From: Erysipelotrichia bacterium | GTDB lineage: Bacteria > Bacillota_I > Bacilli_A > Erysipelotrichales > Erysipelotrichaceae | Assembly: GCA_012520255.1 (NCBI GenBank) | Contig: JAAYOQ010000024.1 | Span: forward strand, 1 to 64,000 | Direction: 5' to 3' | Length of the DNA stretch: 64,000 nt | In this document: positions 61,467-64,000 of the stretch, piece after piece | Layout: the number at the start of each line of letters is the position of its first letter | How positions within the stretch are numbered: the stretch's first letter is position 1 | Translations under genes and position numbers: made by a program | The notes under the pieces: model-generated | Databases searched by the model: none | The model's input: only the letters and a program-made list of their open reading frames with translations | What the model was told of the DNA's origin: nothing

Positions 61467-63203
61467 CTAACTCACCCCCTTCAATTGGGTATAGTATAAG
61501 TCAGCATAGACTTCATTTATTTTTAACAGCTCATCATGGGTTCCAATATCAGTAACACGTCCATCTTCCATTACAACAATCTTATCTGCCTCCATTACCG
61601 AAGCAATACGCTGAGCGATAATGATTGTTGTCATATCAGCCAGTTTCTCTTTTAAAGACTGACGGATTCTTTTGTCAGTATCAGTATCTACAGCGCTGGT
61701 AGAGTCATCTAAAATGATAATCTTAGGTCTTTTAAGTAAAGCTCTAGCAATAGTCAATCTCTGTTTCTGACCACCTGAAACATTGACACCGCCCTGACCT
61801 AATTCAGTCTGATATCCATCAGGAAAGGACATAATAAAATCATGAGCCTGAGCAACTTTTGTGGCTTCAACGATTTCTTCAAAAGAAGCATTTTCATCAC
61901 CCCATAATAAATTTTCTTCAATGGTGCCACTAAACAAAACGTCTTTTTGTAAAACTACGCTAATTTCTTTTCTCAAATTTTCCAACTTGTAATCTTTTAC
62001 ATTATGACCACCAACAATAACACTGCCCTTTGTTACATCATATAGTCTTGGAATCAACTGAATCAGGGTTGTCTTACTAGAACCGGTAGACCCGATAATA
62101 CCAATTGTTTCACCAGAAGCGATTTCTAAATTTACATCACTTAAAGACATCTTTCGAGCATCTTTGCTATAAGCAAAACTGACATTTTCAAACTTAATTG
62201 AGCCATCTTCCAAAATTAGATTTTCATCATTGCCTTCATCATCAATATCTACTATCTCATTTAACACTTCATTAGCCCTATCAACTGAAGCCTGAGCAAA
62301 GACAATCTGCATCATAATAGAAGAAATCATCATTAGTGAAAATAAAATCTGTTTCAAATATGAAAGATAACTCATAAATTCACCAACTGTCATCATTTTA
62401 CTAATAATATAATTTCCACCCAGCCAGCTGACCGCAATCATGCAGCTGTACATAACCAAATTAAATAAAGGATCGTTTAACAACACGATACTTTCAGCTT
62501 TCCTTTGAAAATCTCTAACATTTTCAGAAGTCTTTTTAAATTTAAGCTTTTCAAATCGCTCTCTGACAAAAGTTTTAACTACTCTGATAGCGATAAAGTT
62601 CTCTTCCAGTTTTCCATTCATATCATCATATTTTTGCATTAAAACTTTGAAACGTGGATGAGCATTATAAGCAATTAAAAACAAACCTGAAGCTAAAACT
62701 GGAATAGCAATCCAAAAGACAATCGCTAAAGATTTGTCAATTTTATAAACCATCAAAGCACTGAAAAACAGATTTATTGGTGCTCTGAACAATTGTCTGA
62801 CAATGGCAATATAAGCCATTCTCAACATCCTCATATCCCTGGTTAATCTGGTAACTAAAGAAGGTACTTCAAATTTTTCGATATTGGCAAAAGAATAGGT
62901 GTTGATTTTTTTAAACATCGCCATTCTGATATTATAAACAAATCCACTTGAAGCAATAGCACTGGTATAACCTGCTAAGCCACCACAAATCATGGCGCAC
63001 ATACTTAAACCAACCATTACCAATCCCATTCTGATAATGTAATCAATATCAGCTCCAGCAGAACCATTAACCCCGACATCAATAATCTTTGACATTACAA
63101 AAGGAATAAGGACATCAAAAAGTACTTCCAGCACCATTAAAACAGGTGTAATGATTGCGGCAACCTTAAATTTTCCTGTATATTTAAAAACCAAATTGAA
63201 CAT
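61467..63203 (-). CDS. ABC exporter half-transporter, degenerate ATPase site
   Basis: 578 residues: six membrane helices (about 15-310), then an NBD with Walker A GSTGSSKTT (Ser replaces the last Gly), signature VSGGQKQRLTIARA and Walker B ILDDSTSAVD, in which Asp replaces the catalytic Glu; the H-loop His is Gln (IAQRIASV). These are the changes expected of the inactive-site partner of a heterodimeric exporter (TM287/288, BmrCD). The ATG at 63201-63203 follows AGGTACCTG; the open frame continues upstream without a site. Confidence 0.9.
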   Translation of the reverse strand: MFNLVFKYTGKFKVAAIITPVLMVLEVLFDVLIPFVMSKIIDVGVNGSAGADIDYIIRMGLVMVGLSMCAMICGGLAGYTSAIASSGFVYNIRMAMFKKINTYSFANIEKFEVPSLVTRLTRDMRMLRMAYIAIVRQLFRAPINLFFSALMVYKIDKSLAIVFWIAIPVLASGLFLIAYNAHPRFKVLMQKYDDMNGKLEENFIAIRVVKTFVRERFEKLKFKKTSENVRDFQRKAESIVLLNDPLFNLVMYSCMIAVSWLGGNYIISKMMTVGEFMSYLSYLKQILFSLMMISSIMMQIVFAQASVDRANEVLNEIVDIDDEGNDENLILEDGSIKFENVSFAYSKDARKMSLSDVNLEIASGETIGIIGSTGSSKTTLIQLIPRLYDVTKGSVIVGGHNVKDYKLENLRKEISVVLQKDVLFSGTIEENLLWGDENASFEEIVEATKVAQAHDFIMSFPDGYQTELGQGGVNVSGGQKQRLTIARALLKRPKIIILDDSTSAVDTDTDKRIRQSLKEKLADMTTIIIAQRIASVMEADKIVVMEDGRVTDIGTHDELLKINEVYADLYYTQLKGVS

Positions 63204-63293
63204 CAGGTACCTGCTTTCTATAAAAAATATGCCACAAATGTAACATATTAATTTTACTCTTTTCAATCTTATAATTCAATTAACTGGTTAACT

Positions 63294-63935
63294 TTATTTT
63301 TTTAATATTGTATAATCCTTTAACTCCTTAGCCAGTCGTTTATATTCCGGACATATTTTCTTTAAATCCAGATAAAATTTCTTTTGATGATTGCCGTGTT
63401 TAAAATGAACTGTTTCATGATAAATAACATACTTAATCAATTCATAAGGTAAGCAGGCTAAAAGATAATTCAAAATAATTAAGTTCTTTCGGCTGAAACA
63501 ACAACCCCATCTGCTCTTATAGATTTTAAAAGATAATTCAAAATCTATATCTAACTCATTTTTGACTTCATCAGCATATTGTGTCAAAACAGCAGCAAGA
63601 TACTTTTTATAATTGTTTTTAATACTTCTTATACTTCGACCATATAATATCAAACTGTCATCTCGAATTAAAAACTTGAATCTCTCAGAGGTGAATAAAA
63701 GTAATTTATATTTTTTCCCTAAAAAATAAATTTCATTATCGTTTTCTAAATCAAAATAGACATTTATCTTGGGATTATTCAATTTTTCTGCAATCCATTT
63801 TTCATGTTTTTTAACAAAGTTATCAATCATAAATTCAGGAGTGAGTAAAGGAGCATAAACAAAAACTTGCCCATCTTCAACTTTTATAGCCATCGTTTTC
63901 CTTTTGCTTCTCTTTAAAATATATTTAACTGACAC
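63294..63935 (-). CDS. YgjP/DUF45-type zinc metallopeptidase
   Basis: 213 residues. N-terminal beta-rich region (YILKRSKRKTMAIKVEDGQVFVYAP), then SRWGCCFSRKNLIILNYLLACLP and the zinc motif VIYHETVHFKHGNHQKKFY, i.e. HExxH plus a downstream His. This is the M48-like DUF45/WSS1-related family, of unknown substrate in bacteria. The start is GTG at 63933-63935, overlapping the previous gene by 11 nt, so it is translated together with it. Confidence 0.88.
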   Translation of the reverse strand: MSVKYILKRSKRKTMAIKVEDGQVFVYAPLLTPEFMIDNFVKKHEKWIAEKLNNPKINVYFDLENDNEIYFLGKKYKLLLFTSERFKFLIRDDSLILYGRSIRSIKNNYKKYLAAVLTQYADEVKNELDIDFELSFKIYKSRWGCCFSRKNLIILNYLLACLPYELIKYVIYHETVHFKHGNHQKKFYLDLKKICPEYKRLAKELKDYTILKK

Positions 63936-64000
63936 AATCTTCCCACTCTTTCATCAGATGAATTATTTCATTTTTCTTATCATCTATTTCATCATCCAGT
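63925..64000 (-). CDS. 3' end of a probable ABC-F protein gene
   Basis: Only the last 25 codons are inside the window, ending at TAA (63925-63927). They read as an acidic, helical tail (DDEIDDKKNEIIHLMKEWED). Such Glu-rich coiled tails ending near LMxEWE are common at the C-terminus of ABC-F ATPases (EttA/Uup-like), but too little is visible to be sure. Confidence 0.35.
   Translation of the reverse strand, partial: LDDEIDDKKNEIIHLMKEWEDCVS

Noticed and set aside
61467-63203. Walker A GSTGSSK and Walker B Asp as signs of a decaying ABC gene
   Set aside because: Heterodimeric exporters normally have one degenerate site; the partner gene is intact and the rest of the domain is conserved.

Overview
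The window is about 64 kb of AT-rich chromosome from a low-GC Gram-positive bacterium (Firmicutes). TGA is used as a stop and TGG for tryptophan, so this is the standard code and not the Mycoplasma code. Peptidoglycan genes (mltG, lspA), the non-mevalonate isoprenoid enzyme IspH, competence genes, T-box leaders and Bacillus-like gene order (cshB-nfo-ispH; mnmA-recD2-alaS-ireB-ruvX-DUF1292-mltG-udk-greA; infC-rpmI-rplT) fit a walled anaerobe, perhaps of the Erysipelotrichia or a related Bacilli lineage. That placement is inference.

Layout. 1-9.1 kb: nfo and cshB opposite ispH, a kinase-like gene without a P-loop, then comEB-gluP-rluD-lspA, two tandem paralogous membrane genes and a DUF5662 gene. 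9.4-16.6 kb: trxA, nagB, a lipid kinase, nagA and pepT, then pduL, a zinc-ribbon array protein and small or unknown membrane proteins. 16.6-22.8 kb: tRNA-His, yfcE, rpsO, the lepA-mazG-like-hemW operon, an ECF S component, fmt and rpsT. 22.9-33.9 kb: one long leftward series under an alanine T-box (alaS to sdaA) with a GreA that appears to carry two coiled-coil hairpins. 34-41.1 kb: a GNAT gene that looks leaderless, 5-FTHF cyclo-ligase, recD2, mnmA, tRNA-Arg, T-box trpS and an HD hydrolase pair. 41.2-48.5 kb: TauE/SafE, a three-gene MacAB-like exporter, YitT with an upstream 55-residue ORF, trmL, rdgB and a B12-type radical SAM protein. 48.5-52.4 kb: plsY, decayed gene remnants, a second kinase-like gene with a lost P-loop, and infC-rpmI-rplT behind an L20 leader. 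52.7-64 kb: T-box leuS, a large helicase-nuclease, hemolysin III, a heterodimeric ABC exporter, a DUF45 metallopeptidase and the end of a probable ABC-F gene.

Most of the content is housekeeping: translation (three T-box-controlled synthetases, ribosomal proteins, LepA, IF3, Fmt), nucleotide handling, DNA repair and uptake, and cell envelope. No IS element, prophage, CRISPR array or complete defence island was seen. The most unusual items are the GreA variant with a second hairpin, the 27-cysteine zinc-ribbon array, two kinase-like proteins with decayed P-loops, transcripts with little or no 5' leader, two short genes easily missed by annotation, and the remnants after plsY.
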